From assembly GCF_035984545.1 (NCBI RefSeq), contig NZ_JAXCHP010000001.1:930001-994000 (forward strand): 64,000 nucleotides of DNA. Reading direction: 5' to 3'. Under the pieces are notes generated by a model. It was not told where the DNA came from. It saw only the letters and a list, made by a program, of their open reading frames with translations, and did not search any database. This stretch comes from Cryobacterium sp. GrIS_2_6. GTDB lineage: Bacteria; Actinomycetota; Actinomycetes; Actinomycetales; Microbacteriaceae. Each line of letters begins with the position of its first letter. Position 1 is the first letter of the stretch. Below, one piece after another: positions 1 to 7,357 of this stretch. Made by a program: the position numbers and the translations under genes.

Positions 1-50
1 ACCGGCTGTCCGCACGCGAAACACTTCACACGCTTGTCGTTCTCGCTCAT
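1..50 (-). CDS. Partial phage protein with N-terminal CxxC knuckle
   Basis: Only the first 16 codons lie in the window (MSENDKRVKCFACGQP). The start ATG (50-48) overlaps the stop of the next upstream gene in an ATGA arrangement, which supports translational coupling and this start. CFAC suggests the first half of a zinc ribbon, common in small phage early proteins. The rest lies beyond the left edge, so no function can be given. Confidence 0.6.
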   Translation of the reverse strand, partial: MSENDKRVKCFACGQP

Positions 51-448
51 GATTCGTCGTCCTTCGTGTCGTCGCTCGCTGCTCTCGCGTTCCATCCGGC
101 AAGGAAGATGCTGTCGACCAGCAGGCTCTTGCCCTTGTTTCGGTGCATCCATTCCTCGTATGCCCGCTTCTGCTCAGGCGATTTGGGGGTGTCGCGGATG
201 TCGCGCTTGTTCAGAGTGAATGCTTCGGCGCGGTGCTCCCGGAGCGCCATCTCGGCAGCGATCGCGCGGTCGATGGCCTTGAGCTCGTCCGACTCGGCGC
301 GGATGTAGAACTCAGCGATCTCAGCCTTCGTCCACGTCATCAGGACTCGCCGTGATTCTGCGAGGCTCTGATTGCCCACCTTCGGGTGCAGGCCGAGGTC
401 GATGCGCTCCTGCATGATGGCCTTGCGGATTTCGTCTCGGTTCGTCAT
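47..448 (-). CDS. Phage early protein of unknown function (133 aa)
   Basis: Charged, mostly helical-looking protein of 133 residues without a motif I recognise. Its ATG is preceded by GGGAGA at good spacing. It overlaps the upstream gene by four bases and the downstream partial gene by four bases, so it is embedded in the leftward phage operon. The middle is rich in Glu, Arg and Ala (AIDRAIAAEMALREHRAEAF) and the C-terminus is acidic (DDTKDDES). Function not inferred. Confidence 0.65.
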   Translation of the reverse strand: MTNRDEIRKAIMQERIDLGLHPKVGNQSLAESRRVLMTWTKAEIAEFYIRAESDELKAIDRAIAAEMALREHRAEAFTLNKRDIRDTPKSPEQKRAYEEWMHRNKGKSLLVDSIFLAGWNARAASDDTKDDES

Positions 449-855
449 TCGTCTCTCCCTGTGTCGTCTGTTCGTGGGTGTTTGCGGTAGAAGTCGCTCT
501 GAGATTTCAGGGCGGCATGATTCTGGGATGACAGGAGGTCGGCGGCGTGCTTGGCGAACAGATCGGCGTGTGTTCCGCGTATCGCCGAGTCACCCGCCAG
601 TCGTGCGCAATCCGAGCAGACCTCGTGATTGACGCGGGGGCCGGTCATTCCGCCGCCGACCGAGAACCCGACGAGGTGCCGCCCGTTCTCGTCTCGCGCA
701 TGGCGATCGAATCCGCAGATGCACGGCCCTGTGCCGCCGCTCTCAGCGGGCCCGGCCAGATGAACCTTGAGCCTCGGGCTGCTGCTGAACAGCGTGTAGG
801 CCCCGCCTGGCTGTGAGCACTCAATCGTGATCAAGCTCTCATCTTCCTTGCCCAT
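445..855 (-). CDS. Phage early protein with candidate zinc ribbon (136 aa)
   Basis: 136 residues, start ATG preceded by GGAAGGAAA. The middle carries CIC followed about 30 residues later by NHEVCSDCARL, a pattern that could bind zinc, and a glycine-rich stretch lies between. The C-terminus is charged and runs four bases into the next gene (ATGA). I do not recognise the family. The 120 bases upstream of it (856-975) carry no supported gene, although the reading frame stays open through them without a usable start codon. Confidence 0.6.
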   Translation of the reverse strand: MGKEDESLITIECSQPGGAYTLFSSSPRLKVHLAGPAESGGTGPCICGFDRHARDENGRHLVGFSVGGGMTGPRVNHEVCSDCARLAGDSAIRGTHADLFAKHAADLLSSQNHAALKSQSDFYRKHPRTDDTGRDE

Positions 856-975
856 GGTGCTTTCCTTCCGTAGATGTTGGTGGTCATGTTCGAGTGCGTC
901 GGCAAGGTGCTTGGTAGCAACCGCCGACCGTTCGAAGGGATGCTGCGGCCGCGGTGATCTGCGGCCAGGTGAGGC

Positions 976-1569
976 TCACCGCGGGCGCCCTTCTCGTCGT
1001 GCCTTGTCCTGCAATTTCCCGGCCGCCCGCTTCACATCAGTGCACGTCTCACCAGCGGGCAGCGGGCAACCCTCGACCGTCGTGCACCCGCCCTGATACG
1101 CGTGAATGGTGCCGTGATTCAAGGGCGGGCCGTCCCCTGCGATTCGCCGTTTCCGGTACTCGCGCTGCCAGGCACGCCGGGCATCCGTGCACGAAATCCC
1201 GCCAGCCTCCTCATTCGGACAGTTGGTGTTGCACGCCTTCGCCCCGGACGGTGTGCCGTGTGTGACGCCTGCCTTGCCGATCATGACTTTCACCACGCGG
1301 CGACCCAGCGTCCCCCGTCTGGACTTCTTCACCGGTGCCGGTCGTGCCGCCGCTTCCTCCACCGTTTCGAGGACCAGCCGCGGGGGCTTCGGGACCGTGT
1401 ACGTCTCCTTCTCAGCGGTCGCCGTGCCCGCCTTCACGGCATTCATGTACGGGTAGTCGCCGCGGTACCGGATGACCGCCTCGTCGCACGTCATCAGGGT
1501 TGCCGAGCCTTTATTGAGGCAATCCGAGCCGTGGCATGTGGTGTTCGTGGGGGTTCCGTGCTCGATCAT
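976..1569 (-). CDS. Phage protein with three HGT/Cys repeats, probably zinc-binding
   Basis: 197 residues containing three copies of one unit: HGT, then two cysteines four to five residues apart, then a third cysteine followed by a basic helix. The copies begin near residues 4 (HGTPTNTTCHGSDC), 103 (HGTPSGAKACNTNC) and 151 (HGTIHAYQGGC), and each has a later Cys in a T-C-(T/D)-(D/E) context. The linker between the first and second copies is Pro/Lys/Arg-rich. Related single HGT-Cys motifs occur in small actinophage proteins of unknown role. Nucleic-acid binding through zinc is an inference. ATG start follows GAAAGGGGCC. Confidence 0.65.
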   Translation of the reverse strand: MIEHGTPTNTTCHGSDCLNKGSATLMTCDEAVIRYRGDYPYMNAVKAGTATAEKETYTVPKPPRLVLETVEEAAARPAPVKKSRRGTLGRRVVKVMIGKAGVTHGTPSGAKACNTNCPNEEAGGISCTDARRAWQREYRKRRIAGDGPPLNHGTIHAYQGGCTTVEGCPLPAGETCTDVKRAAGKLQDKARREGRPR

Positions 1570-1645
1570 GAGGCCCCTTTCTGGGCAAAGGAAAAGGCCC
1601 CAGTCGGAGTGACGGGTGCCTCGGATGAATCGGTGGTTGCGTGTT

Positions 1646-4276
1646 TCACGACGCTTCCTCCATGGCGAGGTCGATCAGGTCGAACAGCGACGGCATCTCC
1701 TGCTTTCGCTCGCCCGCTTCGAGGTACTTGATCCCGTCGCGGAACGATTCAGGGTTTAGCTCCGCGGCACGGCCGCGGCGGCCGAGCTTGTTGGCGCGCA
1801 CCGGGACCGTGCCGAGCCCGCCGAACGGGTCATAGACCAGGTCGCCGGGGTTCGTCTTCTCGATGATGAGCCGGTCCACGATGTCAAACTGCAGCGGGCA
1901 GATGTGCATCGTCAGGTTGCGGCGGGCCTGCTCGCTGTTGAGGGTGAGCATGCGGTTCACGTCATGCCACACGTCCGGATGCCAGGACGCCGGGGCGAGC
2001 GACATGAACGTCGACGGCAGCCGCTTCCGGCCGGCTAGCAGCTCGCCGACCTTGATGTGCGACGCGTAGTCGTAGACCTCGTGCTTCGTCTGCTCGGTGA
2101 ACAGGCGAGACATGTCCTCGGGCTTGAGCTGCGCCAGCTCCTCAGGGGTGAGGTGCCGGTCGCCCGACGAGCGCCAGAACGCGTGTGCGTCGATCTGCCA
2201 GCGGGCCAGCGAGTACCCGTCCTCCGGGTTGTTCTCCTCGGTGACAGGCTTCGACGGGTCGTAGACGTTCTTCGTGACCCGCTCGTCGCCCCAGCCTTTC
2301 GTCCGGTCCGTTTGCGGCTTGCGGAAGATGAGCACGTACTCGGGCATGCCCATGCCCATCGAGGACGCGTCAGCGCGCATCTTCGTGTAGCCGAGGCGAT
2401 AGGTCTGGTTGTTCTCGCGCACGACGTCGGTGACGATGGTGTGCATACCCAGGTAGTCGAAGCCGTGCGACCGGAAGTGCGCGATCGTCTCGGCGTGGAA
2501 GGCCTGCACGGTCGGGTTGCCGGTGCCCTCGACGTTGCCGAAGAGGATCCGGTCCTTCACGTGAATGGCCGCCACCCGGCCGGGCTTGAGCACCCGGAGC
2601 AGGTTCGGCGTCAGGTAGTCCATCTGCTGCCAGAAGTGCCCGTTGTCGTCCGTGTGCCCGAAGTCGTTGTAGCTCGGCGAGTACTCGTACTGCGTGCCGA
2701 ACGGGATGCTCGAAAGGATCATGTCGACCGAGTCGGTCTCCATGTGGTCGCGGGTTTCCAGAACGCAATCGTTGAGGGCAAACATCCACTTAGCACCGGA
2801 CGCCTCGACCCGCTCGACACCCATCGTCCGGGTGAGGGCCTCCGAGATGGCGCCGGCGTCGAGACCGTACTCGCGGATGATGTCCGACATCGAGGAGGTC
2901 AGCTTCTTGTGCTGCTCCCACTTCGCCAGCAGGATCTCGATCACCGACTCCTCGGACTCCGCCAGGATCACGTCAATCTGCACCTGCTCCGTCTGCAGGA
3001 ACCGGTGGAGACGGTGCACGGACTGGATGAAGTCGTTGAACTTGAAATCGATGCCCGCGTAGATCGCCCGGTGGCAGTGACGCTGGAAGTTCGACCCGGA
3101 CCCGGACAGCGACGGCTTGGTCGCGAGGATCCGGGACTCACCGTCGGCGAACTTCACCGCGCGCTCCTCGCGCTCGTCGAGGTCGAGGGTGCCGAAGATC
3201 TCCATGGCCTCGGGGATCGCCTTCTTGATCGCCCGGCGCTCATCCTCGAGGGTGTGCCAGAGCACGAAGTGATCTTCGGGGGAGGCATTCACGATCTCGG
3301 TGAGCTTCTCGATCCGCGCCGGCAGGCTGTTGCGCTTCTCCAGCGCGGCGCCGGACAGGCCGAGCGCGCCGTTCGCGAAGAGGACAGCCTGACCGTCCGA
3401 GTCGGTGCGGACCTCGCCGTCCGTGACCTCGACCCGGTGGAACCGGACCTCGATCTCGGGGAGCTCGTAGCCGTCATCCGAATAGCCGAGGTCGGAAGGC
3501 TTCTGGATGAAGCACGCCCAGGTGTTCAGCCACAGCCAGAACTCGCGCTCCTTGTGGGGATGGAGCGTGAGGTTCCCCGCCTGCGAAGAGTCCCGCTGGA
3601 AGAATCGGGTGAGGATCTGGCCGGAGTCCATTATGCCGAGGTAGGCGGCGTAGTGGGACAGCTCCTTGAACCGGTTCGGGCTCGGCGTCGCGGTGGCGAC
3701 GAAGCGGAACGCGATGTCCTTGAACAGGTGCAGGAACGTCTGGAACGTCTTCGAGCCGTAGTCGCGGAGCACGGATGCTTCGTCGAGGGTCGTGGCCGTG
3801 AACAGGTTCGGGTCGATCTTCCCGTCCCGCACGCTCTCGTAGTTCGTGACGAACATGCCCTCTGCCGGGAGGCCGAACGCCGCGGTCTTGATGAACGAGA
3901 TGTCCACGCCGAGCTTCTGCCCGTCAGCGATGAAGTCATGCCGCATCCCCAGCGGGGCGACGATCAGGGCCCGGCCGCCGCGGTGCTTCGTGATCAGCCG
4001 CAGCGTCTCGATCTGAACGAACGTCTTGCCCAGGCCGAACGCGGCGAAGAACGCGCGACGGCCGCCGGCGACACCCCACTGCACCAGGTCGCGCTGGTGG
4101 GGTTTCAGCATCGGGTTCACTTCGGACTGGTCGATGTGGAAGCCGAATGACTTATCGAAGTTGACCTTCTCGCGGAGGAACGCTTCGTAGGAGAGTGCGG
4201 GTGTGGGTTCGAGCGGGTGGGCCGCGAGCCAGCGGTCAACCTCGTCTCTCGTGAGTGTGCGGTCAGCGATCGTCAT
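1646..4276 (-). CDS. Fused SNF2-type helicase and DNA methyltransferase
   Basis: 876 residues from the ATG at 4276, chosen because AGGAAG lies five bases upstream; a longer TTG start at 4306 has no such site. The N-terminal half is a superfamily 2 helicase: FGLGKT near residue 80 (motif I), LDEAS near 165 (motif II), and QSVHRLHRFLQ near 430 (motif VI). The C-terminal half is an N6-adenine/N4-cytosine type methyltransferase in the order catalytic motif then cofactor motif: SSIPFGTQYEY near 540 and DPFGGLGT near 825. The catalytic tetrapeptide reads SIPF rather than (D/S/N)PP(Y/F/W), so activity is uncertain. Such fusions occur in actinophage early regions and may protect or modify phage DNA. 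It sits between an SSB gene and the HGT-repeat gene. Confidence 0.88.
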   Translation of the reverse strand: MTIADRTLTRDEVDRWLAAHPLEPTPALSYEAFLREKVNFDKSFGFHIDQSEVNPMLKPHQRDLVQWGVAGGRRAFFAAFGLGKTFVQIETLRLITKHRGGRALIVAPLGMRHDFIADGQKLGVDISFIKTAAFGLPAEGMFVTNYESVRDGKIDPNLFTATTLDEASVLRDYGSKTFQTFLHLFKDIAFRFVATATPSPNRFKELSHYAAYLGIMDSGQILTRFFQRDSSQAGNLTLHPHKEREFWLWLNTWACFIQKPSDLGYSDDGYELPEIEVRFHRVEVTDGEVRTDSDGQAVLFANGALGLSGAALEKRNSLPARIEKLTEIVNASPEDHFVLWHTLEDERRAIKKAIPEAMEIFGTLDLDEREERAVKFADGESRILATKPSLSGSGSNFQRHCHRAIYAGIDFKFNDFIQSVHRLHRFLQTEQVQIDVILAESEESVIEILLAKWEQHKKLTSSMSDIIREYGLDAGAISEALTRTMGVERVEASGAKWMFALNDCVLETRDHMETDSVDMILSSIPFGTQYEYSPSYNDFGHTDDNGHFWQQMDYLTPNLLRVLKPGRVAAIHVKDRILFGNVEGTGNPTVQAFHAETIAHFRSHGFDYLGMHTIVTDVVRENNQTYRLGYTKMRADASSMGMGMPEYVLIFRKPQTDRTKGWGDERVTKNVYDPSKPVTEENNPEDGYSLARWQIDAHAFWRSSGDRHLTPEELAQLKPEDMSRLFTEQTKHEVYDYASHIKVGELLAGRKRLPSTFMSLAPASWHPDVWHDVNRMLTLNSEQARRNLTMHICPLQFDIVDRLIIEKTNPGDLVYDPFGGLGTVPVRANKLGRRGRAAELNPESFRDGIKYLEAGERKQEMPSLFDLIDLAMEEAS

Positions 4277-4309
4277 CGTGTCTTCCTGTCTGTGTGGAGT
4301 TGTCAAAGC

Positions 4310-4331
4310 GGGGGCGACTAGTGCCGCCCCC
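4310..4331 (-). terminator. GC hairpin between SSB and helicase-methylase genes
   Basis: GGGGGCG (4310-4316) and CGCCCCC (4325-4331) form a seven-pair stem with an eight-base loop directly after the SSB stop on the transcribed strand. No good U-run follows, so it may act as a weak attenuator or an RNA stabiliser instead of a full terminator. Confidence 0.4.
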
Positions 4332-4343
4332 GGTGGATCAGGG

Positions 4344-4757
4344 CTAGAAGGGGGTTCCGCCCGCGTAGTCGTCGGTGGGTGCCTGAGCCCACGGTTCCTC
4401 GTCCGGAGCTTCCTGAGCCGTCTCCGGCGATCCTGTGGCTGCAGAGCCCCGTTCGGCGGGTTCGACCCGATCGGCCCACACGATCAGGTCGTAGTACTTC
4501 TTCCCCTCGTGCTCGCGGGTCTCCGTGGCCTCTGTGCCCCACACGTGCACCCGGTCGCCCTTGACGAACTCGGACAGGTCGATCCCTGACGCTCTCGACA
4601 CCTTCACCGTGCGGAAGGTGCGCCCGATCGTTTCGTACTTGCCGGCGTCGTTCTTCTTCGAGTGCGGTTCGGCGGTCTTGATTCCCCATGCGGGGTGCTC
4701 ATCAGAGTGCTTTGTCCAGCTTTCGACGAATGCGGACTCGATTTCAATCTTTGCCAT
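4344..4757 (-). CDS. ssb: Phage single-stranded DNA-binding protein
   Basis: 137 residues: an OB-fold-like N-terminal domain (about 1-95), then a Pro/Glu-rich linker and an acidic tail DDYAGGTPF that resembles the SSB C-terminal interaction tip ending in Pro-Phe. An AAAGGAGCC Shine-Dalgarno site precedes the ATG. SSB would coat single strands during phage replication and RecT-mediated annealing; recT and the exonuclease gene lie upstream in the same operon. The sequence is divergent from cellular SSB, so the call rests on the tail, the size and the context. Confidence 0.75.
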   Translation of the reverse strand: MAKIEIESAFVESWTKHSDEHPAWGIKTAEPHSKKNDAGKYETIGRTFRTVKVSRASGIDLSEFVKGDRVHVWGTEATETREHEGKKYYDLIVWADRVEPAERGSAATGSPETAQEAPDEEPWAQAPTDDYAGGTPF

Positions 4758-5367
4758 TTCGGCTCCTTTTTTTCACAGGTGTTATGGGTCCGCCAGCGCG
4801 CTTCCAATTCGCGCCTGACGTTGCTTCTCGGATGGATGCTGGGGAGACTCCGAACTCGCGTGCGAGTACGGTGCTGAAATCCCCTGCTGCGTACCGCGTA
4901 CGGATTGATCGGACGTTCGCTGCCGTTAGCCTCGATGTCGGGTGGCTGTTCCCGTGCGACTTGCGATTCCTCACGACGGCATCTTGGGAATTCTGTTTCT
5001 CCGTCCCCCAGTAGAGGTGAGCCGGGTTCACGCACGGCGGGTTGTCGCAGGTGTGACATGCGCGGAACTCAGGCTGTTGAGCTGCGCCCTTCGCCCGTTC
5101 GAGCGCATACCGGGAAGCAATTACCCGTCGCCCACCAGACGTGTTAAACCGGCCATAGCCGTCCTCTGTCACACCGGCCTTCCACTCCCAGCACTCAGAC
5201 TGGGACCCAACTGTGTACTTCGAGTCGAATCGCTCGCACTCGGTAGGTCGGCTCCGTTCGTCGGGCGGCGTGACGTACTTCCAGTGCGAATAGTGCGAAG
5301 CGCACATCCCGCGCGCTTCGTATGGCTTCCCACAGTCGGGGATTGTGCAGGTTCGGGTACCATTCAT
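4744..5367 (-). CDS. HNH homing-type endonuclease
   Basis: 207 residues. The N-terminus has a small Cys knuckle (CTIPDCGKPYEARGMCASHY). The central HNH_3-type core is CHTCDNPPCVNPAHLYWGT, with the conserved Asn-His pair and two CxxC-like pairs; a C-terminal HTH-like segment (LTAANVRSIRTRY) probably contacts DNA, as in free-standing phage homing endonucleases. The start follows TTGGAGGG. Its last 14 bases overlap the start of the SSB gene. Free-standing HNH genes are often mobile passengers inside phage operons. Confidence 0.85.
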   Translation of the reverse strand: MNGTRTCTIPDCGKPYEARGMCASHYSHWKYVTPPDERSRPTECERFDSKYTVGSQSECWEWKAGVTEDGYGRFNTSGGRRVIASRYALERAKGAAQQPEFRACHTCDNPPCVNPAHLYWGTEKQNSQDAVVRNRKSHGNSHPTSRLTAANVRSIRTRYAAGDFSTVLAREFGVSPASIREATSGANWKRAGGPITPVKKRSRNGKD

Positions 5368-5403
5368 GGCAGCCCTCCAATCGGTTAGACGATTTGTGGG
5401 TCA

Positions 5404-5440
5404 GGCCCCGGCGAGTGCGACTAACACTCGGTTTGGGGCC
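5404..5440 (-). promoter_or_regulatory. Nested inverted repeat in the leader of the HNH gene
   Basis: GGCCCC...GGGGCC encloses CGAGTG...CACTCG with a seven-base loop, 37 bases before the HNH start codon. It could fold in the mRNA leader or be a protein-binding site. Position and symmetry are seen directly; the role is inferred. The rest of 5368-5489 holds no gene I can support. Confidence 0.45.
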
Positions 5441-5489
5441 GTCTCCATTCTATCGGAAATGCATGAAAAGCGCTGGTCATTAGCCGCTT

Positions 5490-5567
5490 TCACGACTCCG
5501 TGATCTTCACGCAGCGGCCGTCCTGGAAGATCCTGTCGACGGTCCCGCTGATCTTGATGATTGCCAT
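5490..5567 (-). CDS. Tiny phage ORF (25 aa)
   Basis: ATG at 5567 is preceded by GGAAGTAAGCAC, a good ribosome site, and encodes MAIIKISGTVDRIFQDGRCV followed by five residues. It starts four bases after the stop of the 45-residue gene upstream, matching the tight packing of the operon. Small beta-rich peptide, no recognisable family. The site and spacing support translation, the shortness argues for caution. Confidence 0.45.
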   Translation of the reverse strand: MAIIKISGTVDRIFQDGRCVKITES

Positions 5568-5571
5568 GTGC

Positions 5572-5709
5572 TTACTTCCTGTTCTGGCCCTGAGGCCGGT
5601 CCGTTTGCGACACGAGCCACCGGTCAGGTGACATCCGCATCGCGGCCATGCATGTTTCGATGAACACGGTGAAAGCCGTATCCGATGGGGTTTCGACGTA
5701 GGTGGTCAA
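5572..5709 (-). CDS. Small phage protein with TTG start (45 aa)
   Basis: TTG at 5709 overlaps the stop of the preceding gene (TTGA), with GAGG upstream, and opens a 45-residue frame (TTYVETPSDTAFTVFIETCM, then MAAMRMSPDRWLVSQTDRPQ). Amino-acid content is protein-like and the four-base overlap matches the rest of the operon. Function unknown. Confidence 0.5.
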   Translation of the reverse strand: MTTYVETPSDTAFTVFIETCMAAMRMSPDRWLVSQTDRPQGQNRK

Positions 5710-6017
5710 AAGCTGACCTCTTCCGGGTGCTCCTTGCACCGGTCGCAAGGCAGCGGGTAGAAGTCGTGAGTCCGGCAGTAGACCGGCCCGCTGTCGATTG
5801 CCCGCTTCGCCCTCACTCGCACGGCGTTCCGGATGACGTGCGCCATCTGCAGGTAGTCCGTTGACTCCTGCCGGTGCATCTTCACGGCCGCGATCGCATC
5901 CGCCGCGTTCAGGTGACCGATGGTGTCGAACCACTCCATGATCACGAGCCGGTCAACCTGCCTGTTGTCGCCCAGTTGCACCTTGGCGACTACCTGCTTG
6001 CACTCGTCGAGCGTCAT
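5706..6017 (-). CDS. Helicase-loader-like phage replication protein
   Basis: 103 residues. The N-terminal part (LGDNRQVDRLVIMEWFDTIG, then HLNAADAIAAVKMHRQESTD) matches the helical pattern of a small protein that follows the replication initiator in many actinophages and is often annotated as a helicase loader or replisome organiser partner. The C-terminus has a compact zinc-like knuckle, CRTHDFYPLPCDRC. The ATG overlaps the stop of the replication gene (ATGA), so the two are coupled. Function is inferred from order and pattern, not from a catalytic motif. Confidence 0.6.
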   Translation of the reverse strand: MTLDECKQVVAKVQLGDNRQVDRLVIMEWFDTIGHLNAADAIAAVKMHRQESTDYLQMAHVIRNAVRVRAKRAIDSGPVYCRTHDFYPLPCDRCKEHPEEVSF

Positions 6018-6814
6018 GCGCTGATTCCCTTCATGTCGATGTCAGTTGCGAGCGCCAGGGTTGCCCGTGCTCGCTGTTCGGGGGTTTGTCGTGTCGGCCG
6101 GCTCTTGACGTCCGCCTGCTTGCGGCGCATCCAGTTCCGCCACGTTGACTCCCAGTTCGTTTTGACTCCCTTTTGGCCCGGCTGGGCGATCCAGTAGTCG
6201 ACGAACGTTGAGTGTTCGGCTTGGCAGTCGATGTCCGGCGCGTCCGTCTTCGCCGTTGCGACAGAGGCAGCAGAGGGCATCCATTCGGGAGAGAGACGAG
6301 AACCGCGACTAGCGGGTCTCTCTTTTATTACTTCTTTAGAAGTAATAGGGGTCGGGTCGGGTCGGGTCGGGTCGGGGGCAGGGTTACCAAGTGGTTCGTA
6401 ACCACCCTGTAACTCGGTTACATCGGGCTGTGTAACCCGGTTACGTTCCCGCCACTTCCGCAGTTTCTCGGCGTTCTTCTCCCGGCCCGCCTCGACCTCA
6501 GCTTTCGTAGGCTGGTACTCCTCCCAGTTCCAGAATCGAAACTCAGCCGTCGAGTTTCGAGACTCGACGCTTGAGTTTGGAAACTCGACAGGGACTCGCG
6601 CCCACAGCCTCACCGAAACGAGTGCGTCAACGAGCGTCGTTGTGCCGCCCCATTCGTCGATCATGAAATCGGGGACATGCCCATCGGTGAGCTGATCAGC
6701 CGCCCACGACCCCGCCACCGTCCACAGCCCGATCGCCGCCAGCCTGTGTCGGCGCGGGATCTGCATCAGCTTTCTCGACGAGTGGAGTTTGTCGTCTACC
6801 TTGAACCACGCCAT
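6014..6814 (-). CDS. Phage replication initiation / replisome organiser protein
   Basis: 266 residues. The N-terminal 90 residues (MAWFKVDDKLHSSRKLMQIP, AIGLWTVAGSWAAD) are typical of phage replication initiators with a winged-helix domain. A charged, Pro-rich linker follows, with PDPTRPDPTP encoded by GGGTC tandem repeats, and then a C-terminal region with WESTWRNWMRRK as in helicase-recruiting domains. A strong AAGGAAGGAGG site precedes the ATG. The gene contains two clusters of inverted repeats (6382-6444 and 6536-6588), which is where a lambdoid-type phage would place its origin. It would open the origin and recruit helicase with the coupled protein at 5706-6017. Confidence 0.78.
   Translation of the reverse strand: MAWFKVDDKLHSSRKLMQIPRRHRLAAIGLWTVAGSWAADQLTDGHVPDFMIDEWGGTTTLVDALVSVRLWARVPVEFPNSSVESRNSTAEFRFWNWEEYQPTKAEVEAGREKNAEKLRKWRERNRVTQPDVTELQGGYEPLGNPAPDPTRPDPTPITSKEVIKERPASRGSRLSPEWMPSAASVATAKTDAPDIDCQAEHSTFVDYWIAQPGQKGVKTNWESTWRNWMRRKQADVKSRPTRQTPEQRARATLALATDIDMKGISA
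6382..6444. repeat. Iteron-like GTAAC/GGTTAC repeats inside the replication gene
   Basis: Four sites within 63 bases: GGTTACC (6382), GGTTCGTAACC (6393), GTAACTCGGTTAC (6409-6421, a perfect inverted repeat) and GTAACCCGGTTAC (6432-6444, also perfect). Immediately to the left lie about five GGGTC pentamers (6350-6376). Repeated inverted sites in an initiator gene suggest a replication origin. This is inference from sequence pattern only. Confidence 0.55.
6536..6588. repeat. Second inverted-repeat cluster inside the replication gene
   Basis: TCGAAACTC (6536), an inverted repeat GTCGAGT...ACTCGAC (6549-6568) and GAGTTTGGAAACTC (6573-6586) repeat the words GAGTTT and AAACTC in both orientations. 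It lies about 90 bases from the GTAAC cluster and may form part of the same origin, or may merely reflect the repetitive peptide VEFPNSSVESRNSTAEF encoded here. Confidence 0.4.
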
Positions 6815-6953
6815 TTCTACCTCCTTCCTTCTCGTTGAAATCGCCCCGCTCGATGCGAGTGCGGAGTCCGCTGTACACGGCGTGCACGACGTCGTTGCTT
6901 GATGCCTGACGTTCGGCCAACCATGCGAGGATTGCTGCCTTGTCGAGCGACAT
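6696..6953 (-). CDS. Small phage protein overlapping the replication gene (85 aa)
   Basis: ATG at 6953 overlaps the stop of the HNH gene (TGATG). The first 45 residues (MSLDKAAILAWLAERQASSN, then VVHAVYSGLRTRIERGDF) look like a genuine helical protein. The last 40 residues are read in a second frame across the start of the replication gene, an overlap of 119 bases, and are low in complexity. Either the gene really overlaps or an ancestral stop has been lost. Function unknown. Confidence 0.5.
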   Translation of the reverse strand: MSLDKAAILAWLAERQASSNDVVHAVYSGLRTRIERGDFNEKEGGRNGVVQGRRQTPLVEKADADPAPTQAGGDRAVDGGGVVGG

Positions 6954-7357
6954 CAGAACACCGTTCCGTCGCCGGTCATCAGCCGTCGCGCCGTGGCCTC
7001 GTCGACCGTGCGCACCCCGCCGAGGTCGTCGTACAGGACCCAGACGAGGTGCAGACCGTGAGGCCCGCAGACCATGCGTTGTGCCGGCCAGGATGACGGG
7101 ACGCCCCACCGTGGGACTGACCAGCCTTCCTCCGTCGCCAGCATCGGGTGCTCCGACTTGAACTGGTGACAGCGGGGACACAGCGCCTGCAAATTCGAGG
7201 CGACCGTGTTCCCTCGCATCCGATTCTGGCGATGGTCGCGCTGCACCGTCCCGACCGCGCCACACCTTACACACCGGCCCATATCGCGCAAGGTGCAAAT
7301 CTCGTACGCAGCCTTCTCAGCGAGGCGGGTTGGAGGGTCAGGCTTCGGGGTGATCAC
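6953..7357 (-). CDS. HNH endonuclease, small (134 aa)
   Basis: GTG at 7357 overlaps the recT stop (GTGA), fixing the start. HNH core: CVRCGAVGTVQRDHRQNRMR, then LQALCPRCHQFKSEHP, with two CxxC pairs holding structural zinc and the catalytic H/N/H residues between them. Residues 80-134 add a Trp-rich tail. Short HNH nucleases of this type accompany replication and packaging modules in phages. Unlike the 4744-5367 protein it lacks an extra DNA-binding segment. Confidence 0.82.
   Translation of the reverse strand: MITPKPDPPTRLAEKAAYEICTLRDMGRCVRCGAVGTVQRDHRQNRMRGNTVASNLQALCPRCHQFKSEHPMLATEEGWSVPRWGVPSSWPAQRMVCGPHGLHLVWVLYDDLGGVRTVDEATARRLMTGDGTVF

Noticed and set aside
2057..4150. 697-codon open frame on the plus strand
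   Set aside because: Antisense to the helicase-methyltransferase, Arg/Leu/Val-rich composition typical of the opposite strand of a high-GC gene.
6350..6376. GGGTC pentamer run as a phase-variable tract
   Set aside because: Few copies, and it encodes a Pro-rich linker in frame; origin or linker function is simpler.
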